This document shows positions 1 to 12,879 of a stretch of 64,000 nt of DNA, piece after piece. A model generated the notes under the pieces. It saw only the letters and a list, made by a program, of their open reading frames with translations. It was not told the DNA's origin and ran no database searches. The position numbers and the translations under genes were made by a program. Where the stretch lies: contig NC_031472.1 in NCBI RefSeq assembly GCF_000006565.2, forward strand, positions 2,288,227 through 2,352,226, given 5' to 3'. This DNA is from Toxoplasma gondii ME49 (lineage: Eukaryota > Apicomplexa > Conoidasida > Eucoccidiorida > Sarcocystidae). Position 1 is the stretch's first letter. Each line of letters begins with the position of its first letter.

Positions 1-2122
1 AACTGATTTCCCCCTCCGGTAAAGCCAGCCGAGGATACGCGATGACAGAAAGACCACCGGAGAAGAGAAAAAGGGCGATGTAGGAAAACGAGAGCTCCTT
101 TTAGTAGGTGCTTTTGACCGGTTCGTATTACAAGTGTGTACCTGTGAAACCGCTTGGCATGTAATAGAGCTCTTTGTTGACGCTACGGCTGCGCCGGATC
201 CTGGAGTAGCGGGAACACGTATAAAGGGACCAGAGCACTTGAATATCATACGGAAGACGTGGAAATCGAGGTTTGCCGTTTACCGTACCTGCAGCACGCT
301 TACGTTACTACAGAAACGAACTGGATCGAGAATACGGTGGCACCTGGGATGCTTTCAGCCAGCCGCGTGCAGAAATTGTGTAAGGGGAATGCAGTGTTGT
401 GTAGCGTTTCAGGGAACAAGTCTATATACCTGTCCTTTGCGATTGGGGTACAGACACACACATACGTCGATTTTTCTTCTCCGTCCACATCACTGACATG
501 CACATACTCTGGAAAAGTCAAGACGTTCCAGAAAAGAAGTCTGACATTTTGAGTATTCGTGGAGCGTGAGCCAACTAAGACTGCACGCAAACACTGACGG
601 TGACACGAGCAAGTAGCAGTTGTTCAAGAAAGGCACATATGTTTTCCGACTTTCAGTAACTGACCCACACGTGGTTTGGGCTCGAAGCCAGGTTTGTAGA
701 GCCAGGCTGAACGGGCCTCCGCAACTCTCCCTTTTTTGCTCCTCCCTCTCCCTCCCGCCTTTTGCGGGAAAACCCACTGGTGATCGACAGAGGCTCACCA
801 CGCCTTTTCACGTGAAATAAGGGAGACGTTCTATTCAACTTTACGGTAGTAAGCATGGTGGCTTTGCACGTGAGGAACTATTGTTGAACTCGCATGATCA
901 ACTTAGAGCCCGCGGTTACTGAGTTTGCCCACAACGCTGAGCCACATCGTCTCTAGAAATAAACGGTAAGTGTTCTTAGGCATCTGTAGACGAATCCTTC
1001 CCTTTCTCTTGGTGGACGCAGTGTGCTTGGTTGACAGTCATTTTATTGGTGTCGAAATGCCAACCCCGCACATAACCACAATCCCATCATCGTGCAAATC
1101 ACATTCGCAGTCTCGGAAGCGACAACCAAAGAGTCGCTTTTCGTGTGTCATCTTCGGAGGATCCAAAACAACATTGCCAACCATAACGGGTTAACGTTCT
1201 TCCAGTTACCAAACAGGTGCCAGGCGAACAAGAATCCGACCTGTGCCTTCGAAAAACACATAACACCAGAAAGAAAACCGCCACAGTGTTTGTGAAAGGT
1301 TTCTGGGAGAGAAGACGAATTACCCGTTCTGCCACCATCGTATCAACCGGAAACCAACAGACGTAGTTGCAACTACTTTCCACGTACATTCTAAGCCGCG
1401 TTTGAAAATGCGCCCTAGTGTTTAATGCCACAACGGCTCCAGAAAGACACTACGTTTTATACCGTCAGAGGCCTCGCAGAACGTGTAGGAAATATGTCCT
1501 GAACATTTTGTTAGCCTCAATATTTGGGCTTTGCCGCTTGTTTAGTCGAGATCAAGTTTTCGAGCATCCCTGCTGGCTTTCGGTGTAGCGCGTTCTGTGA
1601 AATCCTTGAAGCCCTCTCTATTTCGGGTGCGATACTGCTTTCGGTATTCCACGCATATCTACTTGCACATTGACCTACATTAATGAGTATCAGCGCAATT
1701 GATCAGGAGTACGCTTAACTGAAGCTCGGTATCTTTCTCTGCTGAGACGGGAAGCTGCTACCGGAGTAGACGAACGCGCATGCAAACGACGACGAGGGAA
1801 AAATATGACTCTCTCGCTATAGTGCAGTACGTTTCCGATGTGCTGGAAAGTGACACACGGTGAGCGGAAAAACTGGCTCGGACTTTTGTGTGACCGATTT
1901 TTCGGCTTTGAACATAAAGCAAGAAGAATGGTGGTCCCTCTGCATTCATGTCGTTCCCTTTTTGAATAGAAAGGCAATCTTGGTCGGGTTCCACGAGCTT
2001 CCCGGCGTCTCCTGTCGCGAACTCGAGTTCGGTTTTCCGTTTCTTCACTTCGACGTTCGTATTGGCTGGTTTTAAAACTCAGAGCCCTGGCCTGCCACAC
2101 AGCAAGATATCTGCCTAAGTCG
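1..2122. other. Left-edge intergenic region / leader of the lipoyl gene
   Basis: Only short overlapping open frames occur here and none has recognisable domains or a convincing splice chain. The last few hundred bases probably hold the promoter and 5' leader of the downstream lipoyl-domain gene. I saw no repeats, tRNA or transposon sequence. Confidence 0.5.
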
Positions 2123-4234
2123 GTGTGTGTTTCGGTCTGCCTGGGGAACGCTGCACAGCCAACTTTGTCTTTTCGTGCCTCTCGCTGGGCACCTGCCAGT
2201 TTTTCTTCCGTTCCGCTCCTCTTTCCTCTTTTCGCAATGTTTTTGCCTGCTGGACAGACGTCGAGCGCTCCGGCGGCCAGCGCCGTCAGAGCTGTGTGGG
2301 TTCAACTGAAAACGCAGCGTTTTGGTTCCGCGTTCCTCGAGCAACATCTGCGGTGTTCATCCACCCCGGGTATTGGTCCCGATGCGTCTGCAACTTTAAA
2401 AGCGGAGGATTCTGTGGAAAAGCGGGCGCCACTTTGCCGTTCCAGCTGGTCATTGTCTGCGGTTACCGTACCCAAACATATCTCTTCGTCGTTTGAAGGA
2501 GTGTCCGACTCCTCGCTTTTCCGTTCTGCGCAGTTGTCGCGGACAGGGTGCCGCGGCGTTTCTGCGTCTTCACCAAACCAGATTCTGCCGCCCTTCACGC
2601 AAAGTGCGCGGGTTTTCCACCCGATTTGCGCTCTCATGCACTCTTCTGCGTCGTTCATGTGCCCTTCCGACGTGAGTGTCCGGTCAGCTTCCTCAAATGC
2701 CACTTTCCTGCAGCTGCAACCGCCCGTTTCGGTTGCGGGCGGGATCTCAGGCGTCTCTTGTGTGATTTCGCGCTTTCCGTCTCGACGGCTGCACTCGAAA
2801 ACCAGCCGCCGTCCCGCGAATTTTGGCTGCAGTTTGTCGCCGTGTGCTGCAGCCCAGACGGCCGAAGCGCTTGAAGCACCTGGCTCGGCTTCCTCCCGCT
2901 TTTTCTCCTCTTCCGCTGCAGGACCCACTGAGCACGTCATCAAGGTTCCCTCCCTCGGTGACTCGATCACCGAGGGAGGCTTGCTTGAGTGGAGAAAGAA
3001 GGTGGGCGACTTCGTCCTCGTCGACGAGGTCTTGTGTGTGATCGAAACTGACAAAGTCACCGTGGAAATCCACAGCGACTGTTCAGGCATTTTGCTAGCG
3101 CAGGCGGCACAGGAAGGCGACACCGTCCAAGTGGGCAGCCAGCTGGCAGTTCTCGACTACTCAGATGCCGCGGCCGAGGCGGCTGCGAATGCAGCGGAAG
3201 CAACTGGCAAAGCGGGGGCTGAAGCTTCTCCTGGAGGCCAGTCCGGCGTGAGGTCAGCAGTGGAGAACAACGAAGAAACTGGGCGAGAGGTTTCAATCGC
3301 AGCTGCTGGATCCAACAGCTCCGCGGTCGGCGCCTCTCCCGTGGCTGCTGCCCACACAACCAGACGTACGCCGCGGATCGTCTTCAAGTTTGCGGGACGG
3401 AAATGCGGAGAAGAGCCTCTGCGTGAAGTATCGGAGGCTGTACAGCCCGCTGAGACGTTCGAAGATCCCCTGCTTGCGTAAGTGAATCCGATCGAGCACA
3501 AGGCACCGGCGAACCGCAGCGTGAACAAGTGACTTGGTTCTTCTTGCGATCCCTTTTAGCGCAGACGTTAACGTACTCAAGATTTTCGATGTGTACCAAG
3601 ACTCTGGATAGTTTATGACTTTCCTCGAGTGCTTTGACAGCTGAATTTCTTCAGGTGGACTCCAGCGTGCGTCTCGGCTATGCATTCGTCCGATTCGCTT
3701 CAGGGTCTCACTTCGCTAGAGTACCGAGGCCGTGCCGGCGCATACGAACATCGAAGTGTGAAGGGTATAACTTGGGCGTCACGTTTTCGTGTGAAAAGGG
3801 ATCCTCAAGCGGTGACAGGTTTCTTCACAGCGCTCGACTCCTTCACGGTTCAAACGATGTCCACGTCCGCGGAGAAGCCTGTCGACACTCGTGCGTCAAG
3901 GGTGATTCCTCTCAGGGCGACGGTGCTGCTGTGCTGCTGACATTCGCGCCTCGGAGAAGTTGTTTTCCCTCGCTGGTTCTACGCGTCTCCCGCTCGCGAA
4001 GAAGCACCGGTTGCGTCGAACAGCTTTCGTTTCATGTTCCAACCATGTGCATGTGTGTGCAGGCTCTGGGGAGTGCCTAGATGGCGCCCACTCAGCGAGG
4101 CAGAAATGGAGGCTGTGAATTTGGGAGGTGCCGGCAGCGAGGCCGACGCCCTGGGGACCTGGTCGCTCTCCCTCAACATGGATCCGGTGAAACCCAAGGG
4201 AAAGAAGCCGGAGACGGGCAAGAAGAGCAAGTAG
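2123..4234 (+). CDS. Lipoyl-domain protein fused to KGD4/MRPS36-like E3-adaptor motifs (mitochondrial 2-oxoglutarate dehydrogenase)
   Basis: Model: exons 2123-3477 and 4063-4234, 508 residues. The donor GTAAGT at 3478 and the acceptor GTGTGCAG ending at 4062 keep phase. Residues 1-257 are a long Ser/Arg-rich leader ending in RFFSSSAA, which resembles a mitochondrial processing site. Residues about 270-348 form a lipoyl domain of the 2-oxoglutarate dehydrogenase E2 type, with the lipoylated lysine in ETDKV (K311). An Ala-rich linker follows. Then come RTPRIVFKFAGRK (about 415-427) and PRWRPLSEAEMEAVNLGGAG (457-476). These resemble the two conserved ends of KGD4/MRPS36, the small subunit that ties E3 to the E1-E2 core. 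The tail is Lys-rich. No E2 catalytic domain (HxxxDG) is present here or downstream. The start is uncertain; Met at 2237 is an alternative. The lipoyl call is firm; the adaptor call rests on short motifs. Confidence 0.8.
3478..4062 (+). other. Intron of the lipoyl-KGD4 gene
   Basis: This GT-AG intron separates the two KGD4-like motifs. Exon 1 ends with two bases of an Ala codon that are completed by the first base at 4063. Another acceptor-like site at 3654 would open an alternative middle exon, but I found no donor that rejoined 4063 in the right phase, so the two-exon model is preferred. Confidence 0.65.
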
Positions 4235-5375
4235 TGTTCGATACGAGCTTCGCCTAGCTTTCAGAAATGGTGCATTTGTTGAAGCTTTAGGTTTTAGGTT
4301 GCCGTCGTCCCGTGAGTGTTGAGAAAGAACTCTGACGTTGAAAGCAGATGCAGAGCAGCCACGGCGCAAGGATGGCACTCTGGACTCGACTGGCACTGCC
4401 GCATCGCCCAGCGCGCGTAGCTGTCTTCAGGAAGTCAGTGGACGGGTGGTGTACAGCAGCTGTAGAGAGAACTCGAGTTTCTGTCTCTGATTACTGCAAT
4501 ATATCAGTATTCGAATGTCCTCTGATATCAGCGAAACGAACTGGGATGTCTGTCTCTCATAACTGGAGTCACACCAGTAGTCTAAAGAGTACTCGCATGT
4601 CAACTCTGTTCATTCGGTTGGAGGCATACAGCTCTAGCAAAAGAGGCGCACCGCACGGAGTGTGCCGGATGCGGAGAGTGCATGCGAAGTCGAAGACAGT
4701 AGGAGCGAATGCCAAAGGCGGCAGAGACTCTGGATAAAGCGAGCAAAGGGGGTACAAAACGACATGAAAACTGGACTCGACCACTCAGGGCAGCTGCGCT
4801 CGACGACACGCTACGCAAGAGGAAGACGTTGATGCACACCCGCCACGGGATCTTGCACAGAATGCATTGTAGTGTGGACCTTGTGTAACATTTTCGTTCA
4901 AAAGGTAGAGACGTGATGGGAGATGGAGTGTGGACATGGATTTTCGTGCGTGAAATTCGATGTTAACATGAACAAGTTGAAGCTATGGAAATGATACTAC
5001 GGGAATTTCAAAGGCCGCGACGCTGCCTTCATGGGCGACGAGTCGCGGCGTCAAGAAGACACCAGACAGGCAGTTCAGATATCCGTTCCATTCAAGAACT
5101 CGACGCACCTCTTACAACGAGCAAAGTGGAAACAAAAACTGCCGTGCAGATGGTTTAACCTAACAGCCACAGAAATGGCCCTCCCAGCCACCCGCACTGA
5201 ACTGAGAGCGTGGGGAAACGAAAAGGCTTTGTCTTTAAGTAGTGCCCGATGAAGAGCACTGGAGGTGCTCTCGACAGTGTTCCTTTTCGAGACTGCGAAT
5301 TACACAAGCTGAGAGGGGACGTAGTGTTACCAAAGAATCACACTCGCGCCGTTCGTGTGCACAGGCCAATACATA

Positions 5376-5412
<37 letters not shown>

Positions 5413-7273
5413 ACTATATGTCTTCACGGATGCGTGCACGTAGTCCAGGGGAAGCGGCGGCAGGTAGATGGGAGAAATGGCGATAAGCGAACTCATGCGT
5501 TGGTTTTCCATTTTTGTCGAACTCTTCTCGCACCCAATCTCTCGAGACGTACCTGTTTCAGAGGAAACCGACGGAAATGCGCAGGGGTGGACACTCCTTT
5601 TAATTCATCATGCTGGCTTCGAACCCCAAAACTACAGTTCTGCTTTAACTGATGATTAAAATTTTTAAGAAGCAACCTGCATTCTTCAGTGCGGTAAAAG
5701 ACATCTGATACGAAGCATTGGTTCACTGTGCCACACAGGACCTCTCCAAATCTATAAATATACATATATATAGATAGACATATAGATATATATGTACATA
5801 AGATGTATTGATCTTGAATCCAAGTTGTGTGTTGGCACTGTCTCGAAAACACTCAGTAATTCTATGAGTCCCTGCGCCGGACGCACGCTGTCTTTTATCG
5901 AGATGTTCTTGATGTAGCTTCATCTTTCAAGTCTGTTTCTTCCTTGCATATTCCAATAAAAAGGGTGCTGAGTTGAAGACCGTTACCAGCGCTTGTTTTT
6001 CAACTCGACATTGGATATTACTGGATGCACTTTTTTATTACACGATGTTCATGGAAAGTGCCACCGAACTTGGACGGTCGCGGCCGTCTCCGGCAGCACG
6101 GCTTGCAGTTCTGCGAAAGAGGATTGAGGAGAGACTGTCCATGTTACCTCTTGTCTGCTGACAATTCGCAGAAACGGACCAAATAAACACAGACGCACAA
6201 CGGAGACAAACAAGGAGATTATTCCAACACACAAGCAGGAACGAAAGGCAGGGCTGCTCTGTCTCCTCGCCTGCGCCCGGGCACTGGCTTTTCTCTTGTC
6301 CCACTGAACAAACACAAATGGAAAAGAATCTGCCCCGCAAAAACGAGGATCTCCCGGAGACACCCGTACCCCGAGGTCTGCTAAACTCTGGGGTCAGCGT
6401 GTTTGAGTGGACGCGTCCAAGAAACGCATCCACGAGGTACCTCGAAAACTTGAATGTTTCTCTTCCAGAACTCTTTCTGCGTCTGTATCCGTTCTCTGTT
6501 GCGCAGAAAGATGCCCTCGGTGTCTCCGGATCCTCGATGGAAACGCGTTTGAGCATCGGATCACAGCGACCCCTTCTCGCCACGGGGCTTCAACACCTGG
6601 AAAATCGATTGAGACTGCGTGGCTCGACTCTCTCTCTAAAACCCAATGGCATTCGTTTCTTCGGCGCACTGACGCGCGGCTCTCAAGTACCCCTCCCTTA
6701 AACGAGTGATGAGTCCTTTTGCTTTGTTGCTCTCTCTCTCTATATATATCATTCACAGACGTTCTATCTGGTCTCGCCAGGTTTCTCTCTCCCTTTGGCT
6801 GGCAAGAACGTTCTGAATTTTTTACCTTTCCCTGCACCCCTCTACAGTCTGGCGCTCGCGGCGGCTGTCACTGCACTCTTGTTTTTCACAGCAGCCGACT
6901 CGGGTCAGGTTCCCCCCTATTTCGCCATGTTTTCCTGAATCACAAAAAAAAATGTTCTTCAAATTTGCAGAGTCCATTGATCCGTTTCTCTTCTCAAGTA
7001 AATATTGCGAAAACATGCTTAATGTATCGGGAAACGTGGCTTCGACTCCTCAGACGCACCAAGAGAACTGCAACCTGAGAGCGAGAGAGAGCGACCGACG
7101 GAGTTGAAAAATGACATGTCGAGATACTGACACGAAGCGCCAACGCGTTCGTCTCAGCCTGACGGTCTGAGAGAACGGCGTATCGACTCTTCCAAAGTCC
7201 CTGTAGATCTGCAAACGTCGAGGAACGTGAGGACGACGCTCCCGCCACACCGCTGACAGCCAGCAGCTCCGTC
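4235..7273. other. Convergent 3' intergenic region
   Basis: This lies between the 3' ends of the lipoyl gene (+) and the M50B-like gene (-), so it should hold two 3' UTRs and terminators. Open frames are short and resemble nothing known. It contains small TA arrays near 5378-5410 and 5755-5800. No RNA gene was recognised. Confidence 0.5.
5378..5410. repeat. TA microsatellite
   Basis: An uninterrupted AT/TA dinucleotide run of about 33 bases in the convergent intergenic region. Confidence 0.95.
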
Positions 7274-8783
7274 TCACTCGAAGTAGTCGTCGCCGACTTC
7301 CTTCACGACAAAGAGGAGGTAGATCGAGGCGGCCATGAACGCCACAGCGACGGCAGCCCAGATGACGCCGCAGAGTCTGCTGCTGCAGTGCGTGAGGTCA
7401 GCGCACTTGTACGCGTCGCTTTCACGGACTTTTCTGCGAATGGTGTCGTCCCAGATGTCCCACAAACTGTACACGCCGTTCATCACGCCGATCCCCAGGA
7501 GAATGACTCGCAGCGGCCAAACGAGTTTCTCCATTTCAGTCCACACCCACAAGCCGACGACGAGGGCGAGGAAGAACAGGCAGACGAGCCGCAACGTGCA
7601 GTTGCGCGCAAAAAAGACGAGAACCACCAGCATCGCGAAACAGAGGATTCCTGCTCCGACGCGCAGAGTCCAGATGTTAAGCGACGCCATCAGGAGGAAA
7701 AACATGCCCCAGACACAAGACCCCAAATACCCGGCCGGCAGAATCACGCACTGCGACCCGCCAGTTGTCTTGGTCACTCCTCCCTCGTTCGTGTGCACCT
7801 CTGCGAAGAACAAGACAGACAGAACACAAACTGTTTGAGGTGAAGCGAAAGCAGAGACGGAAGGCAGCGACTCACCAATCAAGGACAGGCACGACAGCCG
7901 TGAAAACGAGCAGACAAAAACTCCGAAAAAGGCAAACTGAGAGCCCACACGGTTGCCCTTGAATCCGACACCCTCTTGCCTCCTGGGTGTCCAAGGCTAC
8001 ACCACCTACGGGGGAGTTTCTCGGAAATCTGGAAGTGCAAACGACTTCCTTCTACGGCAGCGCGAGTACCGCAGACTCAAAAACGCAATGCTTGCAAAAA
8101 CTGAATCTGCATGTGTGGCTATCCACGCTCTCCGTAGGTCCGTTTTTTCTTCGCGACAGGCAGAACCAGTGGAATCCGAGAAGAGGAGAATTCTCTCGGC
8201 GGTCTAGGCGCAGAGCGCCCCCAGGTTCAGTGTTTCGACCCCCCAAGACCTGGACGTCCGGCCTTCAGTGAGCGCCCAAGCCGATTCGCACAAGAAGTTG
8301 CCGCATCCGCCGAACGCAGAGACAGCATCCCCCAAGGCTCGGGGAGTCACCCTCTAGAGCAGACTCCCACCGGCGGCCGGTGCAGCCGCGCTGCCAGACC
8401 GCGAGAGGGCAGCGACAGAGCGGCAGAGAGTCCTGCGGGAGGGTGTCTCGACGCCGAGACGCAGCTGTCGCTCTGCGGAAGAAAAAACGCGCGGGGCGCT
8501 GCGCTGGAAGAAGAGTCCAGCACTCACCGATGCCGTGGACTCTGCCGCATGTGAGCCAGGTTGCAGTGGCATGGCCGAACTCGTGGAAGAAGACGGTCAA
8601 CATCTTGAGCGGCAGCAAGACGCTGTACCCCCAGACTTCGCAGTGCCAGAGAATGACGGCGGCCGCGAGCCAGGCGAGAACGATCCCGAAGGTGATCCAC
8701 TGCCCTCTTTCGCAGCATGTTGCCAGCGTCCAGTCGAGATGGACGAAGTCGCCTGCGTTGAACGATGCCACTGCAGAGGCCAT
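7274..8783 (-). CDS. M50B-like membrane zinc metalloprotease
   Basis: Model on the minus strand: exons 8783-8528 and 7800-7274, 260 residues. The donor is GTGAGT at 8527 and the acceptor TTCGCAG ends at 7801. Phase is kept and the junction restores GRVHGIEVHTNEGG, a typical stretch of the peptidase M50B-like family. HEFGH at residues 67-71 supplies the zinc-binding HExxH. A later acidic cluster, DIWDD (200-204) followed by ESDA, could give the third ligand. Hydrophobic segments lie near 30-50, 52-66, 110-128, 132-150, 154-173, 181-198 and 228-251, so this is a multi-pass membrane protein. ATG at 8783 follows AAA, a good start context for this group. The substrate and the membrane are unknown, and the catalytic assignment comes from the motif alone. 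Confidence 0.85.
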
Positions 8784-11700
8784 TTTCGAGCGGTGTGCGA
8801 GCGGAAGACCTTGAAGAGCGGACACAAAACCGTACGCGGGCGAAGCGTAGAATGTCACTTGGGGACAACTTGCTTCTCTGCGTCGAATCCCCCGCGGAGA
8901 GGCCGTCCAGCTGGGCGCTCGACCTTCGAGGGGCAGAAGGCGCAACGCAGGCTGGACGTCAACGCTTTGGAAGTGAAAAAACGTCACGGAGCGGAAGACA
9001 AAGCGCGCTGCGACAGTCGACGGGCGTCGGAGGTGACTTTGTTGAAGGGACGCAGCGAGGCGGGGAGGCTTTTGTTGACTGCAGTTTAGGAATCATGTCC
9101 TCACTGAGAGTTCCTTTGGAAGGCTACGAAGCCGACGCGAGCGAGAAACAAGAGATAAAGCGAGCGTCTCGGGAAACGCGTTTGCCTGGCCGCGCAACAA
9201 ACGAACCGTTCCGAAGTGAGTTTCGCGAAAAAGACACATCCTCCGCGGTGAACTGCGAGGTTCATGCGTGGAAAGAACGAAGAAAGTAGAGGAGAATCCG
9301 TGAAGAACGACCAAATATTGGCAGACGAAGTTGCAAGCCACCCCACCAGTCGAGAAAGATCGAGACCTCTTCGAGGCACTCTGTTCGCGAGGAGCGCCAG
9401 GCAGAAAGCGCCTGAGGAAACGCAGGTCAATGTCTCGTCCCGAACGTTGCTTGGCTCGAAACAGAAGGGCCAGGAGACTTTTCCATGAAGCAGACGAAAC
9501 GGAACTGACCAGACGACGGCGTCTCCGAGGGAGAGACTCTCGTCAACCAAGCGCTGGAGCGTCTGTTCTCGAAGTCTCCTCTGGGACGAAGAGACAGGAG
9601 TCCACCAACGTGGTGTCTCTTTCCAAGGAAAAAGGTGAAAACGAGTGACAAACGGAAGGAAAGGACTCAGAGTTCAGTCCGTCCACACTTAGACGAAAAA
9701 ATTGCGATTTCCGGCCTCACACGGGGTTCGCTCAACCGGATCGAACGCACAACTTTTTCGCTTCCGCTTTTCCGAAGCCCGGGACCGTCCAAAAGTTTTC
9801 TCCGAATTTGTGCGGCGAGAGATACCTCGACTTCGGCCTGAAGACGCCGACTGGCGCGTAGCCTTCCTCGTATGTTTTCAAATGGTAAAAGTACGCCAGA
9901 CGCGAACGCAGCGGGTCAACTCTGGAAATCTCCCGACGCGGACGGGGACTCGGTCCCAATCAACGGGAGTCTCGCGAGGTGAGAAACGTCTGTGACAACT
10001 TTGAATTTTCTGGAAAAACGTAGGCGATTTCGTTTCGCTCTCCGCCTTGGCAAACCTTCAGAAAAAACACGGCTGTGACACAGTGTTTCCTCAAGACGCA
10101 AACAGACGGCCTTCGTCTCCCGCGCTTCTTCCCGGGCCGCCGGCGGGTCGAGGCGGGCGCGACGTGAAGACCCCCGCGAAGAGACAAAAAAAGCGCTCGA
10201 CCCTCAAGCAGAAAAGTCATCTCCAGACAAGAACCGCGCGGTTCGCCTGCTTCGATTCTTCCTTCCTGACTCAAAAGCGCCTTTCTGTTAACGGAGCTCT
10301 GCCTTCTATTTTTTCCTGGCTCTGCCCGTCCCTGATAGAGAAACGCCTTCCAAAAATATCGCGCGAGCTGCCGGCGCCGAGGCCAAAGAGAGCGAGCGAG
10401 CCGTGCGGCCGCAGCAGAACGACGGGAAGAACGGCCGTCCTGCTTGTCAAAAGAAGAAGAAAACGGGGGAAAGGAACGTCGACTGGGGGTTCTCCAACTT
10501 CAAAGCGAAATATGCAGAAGCCACAACAACTTGAAATGAATGACAAATACGCGTTTCGTCTGCCTTCTTGGGAAACGCGAAAACGTGAAAGCAAACGCCA
10601 TCAATAATAGAAAGGGAAGATCAGATTCAGATTTCGTTTGCATTCCCGCGCGATGGCTGGAAAGAAGAGTCGAAGAAAGCCTCAGACAGACGACCGACTC
10701 TCGTAGAATGACTACCCTCATTCGAAACACACATGCCGATTTCGTACAATCTCTCCAAAAGCGGAACGTCGAAAAGATTGGCCGAGAAACTTGGTCAGAC
10801 ACTTGCGTCGTCAAACAGACATGTTCTAGGCGCGTCAGGCAGCTGGAATTCCGCATACAGCCCGGAGATGTCGGATCTGCCCCGAAAAAAAGGAATTTGC
10901 TTTGCCTCGGAAAAGTTGTGGAATCTCAGATGGTGAGAAACCAGCCCAGGCTGTCTAGGACTCGACCGGAGATGTCTCTGGGAGCATGACAGACAGACCC
11001 CCGGGAAAAGAACCGCTTCTACGTTTTGAGACTTGACCGAATTGCCTTCTCGCGCGGCAAGGCCTTTCGAAACTCGTTTATCCGGGAAATATGCCAAGAA
11101 CTCGCCTCTTCTTCCTGCCGTACACCACGACCAAACAAGAAGTTCCCCGTATCACCCATGTCGGAGTGTCAGCGTGGGCGAAACGCAACGAGAGCTGTTC
11201 CACTTGTCTGATTGGGGAAAGTCCTTAGCTTGCTTCTCACCGAAATATATGTCTGCATTTATCTGCATGCGCCAGACGTTTATCGATGTGCGCATTAAAC
11301 TTGAACAAACAACCACATACACAGATACAGACATTTAGGCATAGAGATCGACATATTTACGTCGATAGAGATGGAAATGGCTCGAGACTTTGGGTCGGTC
11401 GCTGTCGTTTGCTCGAGTTGCTTCATTGCAGGGTGTTACTTTTCCAGAGGTTCTTTTGCATCAAGTTCATCATCGGTATGCATTTCTTGTGCGGAGGCCA
11501 AGGAGAAAGACGCACAGTTTCCCTGATTTACAGGAAAGGCGTTCTCCAGTGCACAACATCCAGGTCAAGTGGTAGAAGCGAGGCTGCAAAGCTGCTGCAT
11601 CATCTCTTACAGGCATCACACTTCCTTGAACAGGTATGTATGCATGTTTGTATTATTATTTAGCGATCCGCGAACTTTCGTTTTTGTGTGCTCCTTAAAT

Positions 11701-12133
11701 ATCGAGCTATCCCTATGTGTATATACGCTTATCCTTCTCTCTCGAGACAGCCCTCTCCTCTTTGCGGTGTCTCTCTGCGTCTGTCGTTTTGTCTCTCTTC
11801 AGTTGGGAGACGGACAGACACTTTACAGAATCGAAATCCCTATCTGTGCGGATGCGTATATGTGCAAGCCTCTTCACATACGCATTTACGTAGGATTTCC
11901 TTGCCCGATCTTCGACTCGTTACTGCTGCGACCGGATTATACACGAATTTCAGCCGTCCCCTGTGACACTGAGACGCAGTTGCTTCTGTTTTTCTCTGTG
12001 TTTGAGTTTGGGATTTCTTTGTACACAGACACCGTCACACAGCGGACAGTACGGTAGAGGAAGACATGAGCGAGCAATCATCTGTGGCGCAAAGATCACT
12101 CTTAACGCCTCAAGCTGAGGAGCTCCGAAACTC

Positions 12134-12175
12134 TTCGCTGCCTCGAGCACTTCGCTGCCTCGAGTACTTCACTGC
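12134..12175. repeat. 17-base tandem repeat
   Basis: The unit TTCGCTGCCTCGAGCAC at 12134-12150 is repeated with one change at 12151-12167, followed by a partial third copy (TTCACTGCC). Confidence 0.85.
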
Positions 12176-12879
12176 CCTGCGGTGCAGCGCCTGGAAGAAA
12201 AAAGAAATACCTCGTGGTTGCGCGTCAATGATGTTTTCTTGCAGGACGCCAGAGGCGCAAGAGGGCAACGCGAAGAACATGGAGGACAAATGGAGGCGAA
12301 CAAGAGTGGAACTGAAGAGCTCCAAGTCTCTCGAGAAGCAGGAAATGGAGGGTTGGCAAAGGCACTCTTTTTCCACTGCAAAAACATGTTCGCTTACACA
12401 CCCTTTTTTTTCCCTGCTCTAAAAATGCATGCGGCATTTTTCGCGAGCGTCTGCTTGTCTTGTCGCATGCATTTCGAGTTTGATAGACGGCCGGCATGTG
12501 AACACCCGAATCAGCTTTTCTTGCATTTTTCGACGCAAATCCTACGCAAAAGGTTCTTTCCTTTCTTCTGATATCGCGCTTCGATGGGGGGACGCTGCTG
12601 GCGACGGTGTCTCGTTCTGCGTTTCCCCCTTTTCTCGGAACGCATGTGAAACGACTTTTTTCCTCATTTAGAGAAGCGCAGCCGCTCAGGCTTTCTCGCC
12701 TTGTCTCCACGCACTGAGAGGGAGTGGAGACTCCAGACCTCTCTTGGTTTCTGCAAAGAATTACACGGAAGAACTTCTCTTGTCTTCCCTGCTGCATGCA
12801 CCGACCGTGTAGAAAATCGATACACTTCCGCGTTTCGCTTTCCTCTTCTCAACGCCAGACATCCTGCTGCGCTCGACCG

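Noticed and set aside
4470..4610. Two imperfect repeats around GAACT...TGTCTGTCTCT
   Set aside because: Similarity is too low and too short to separate from chance in pyrimidine-rich DNA.
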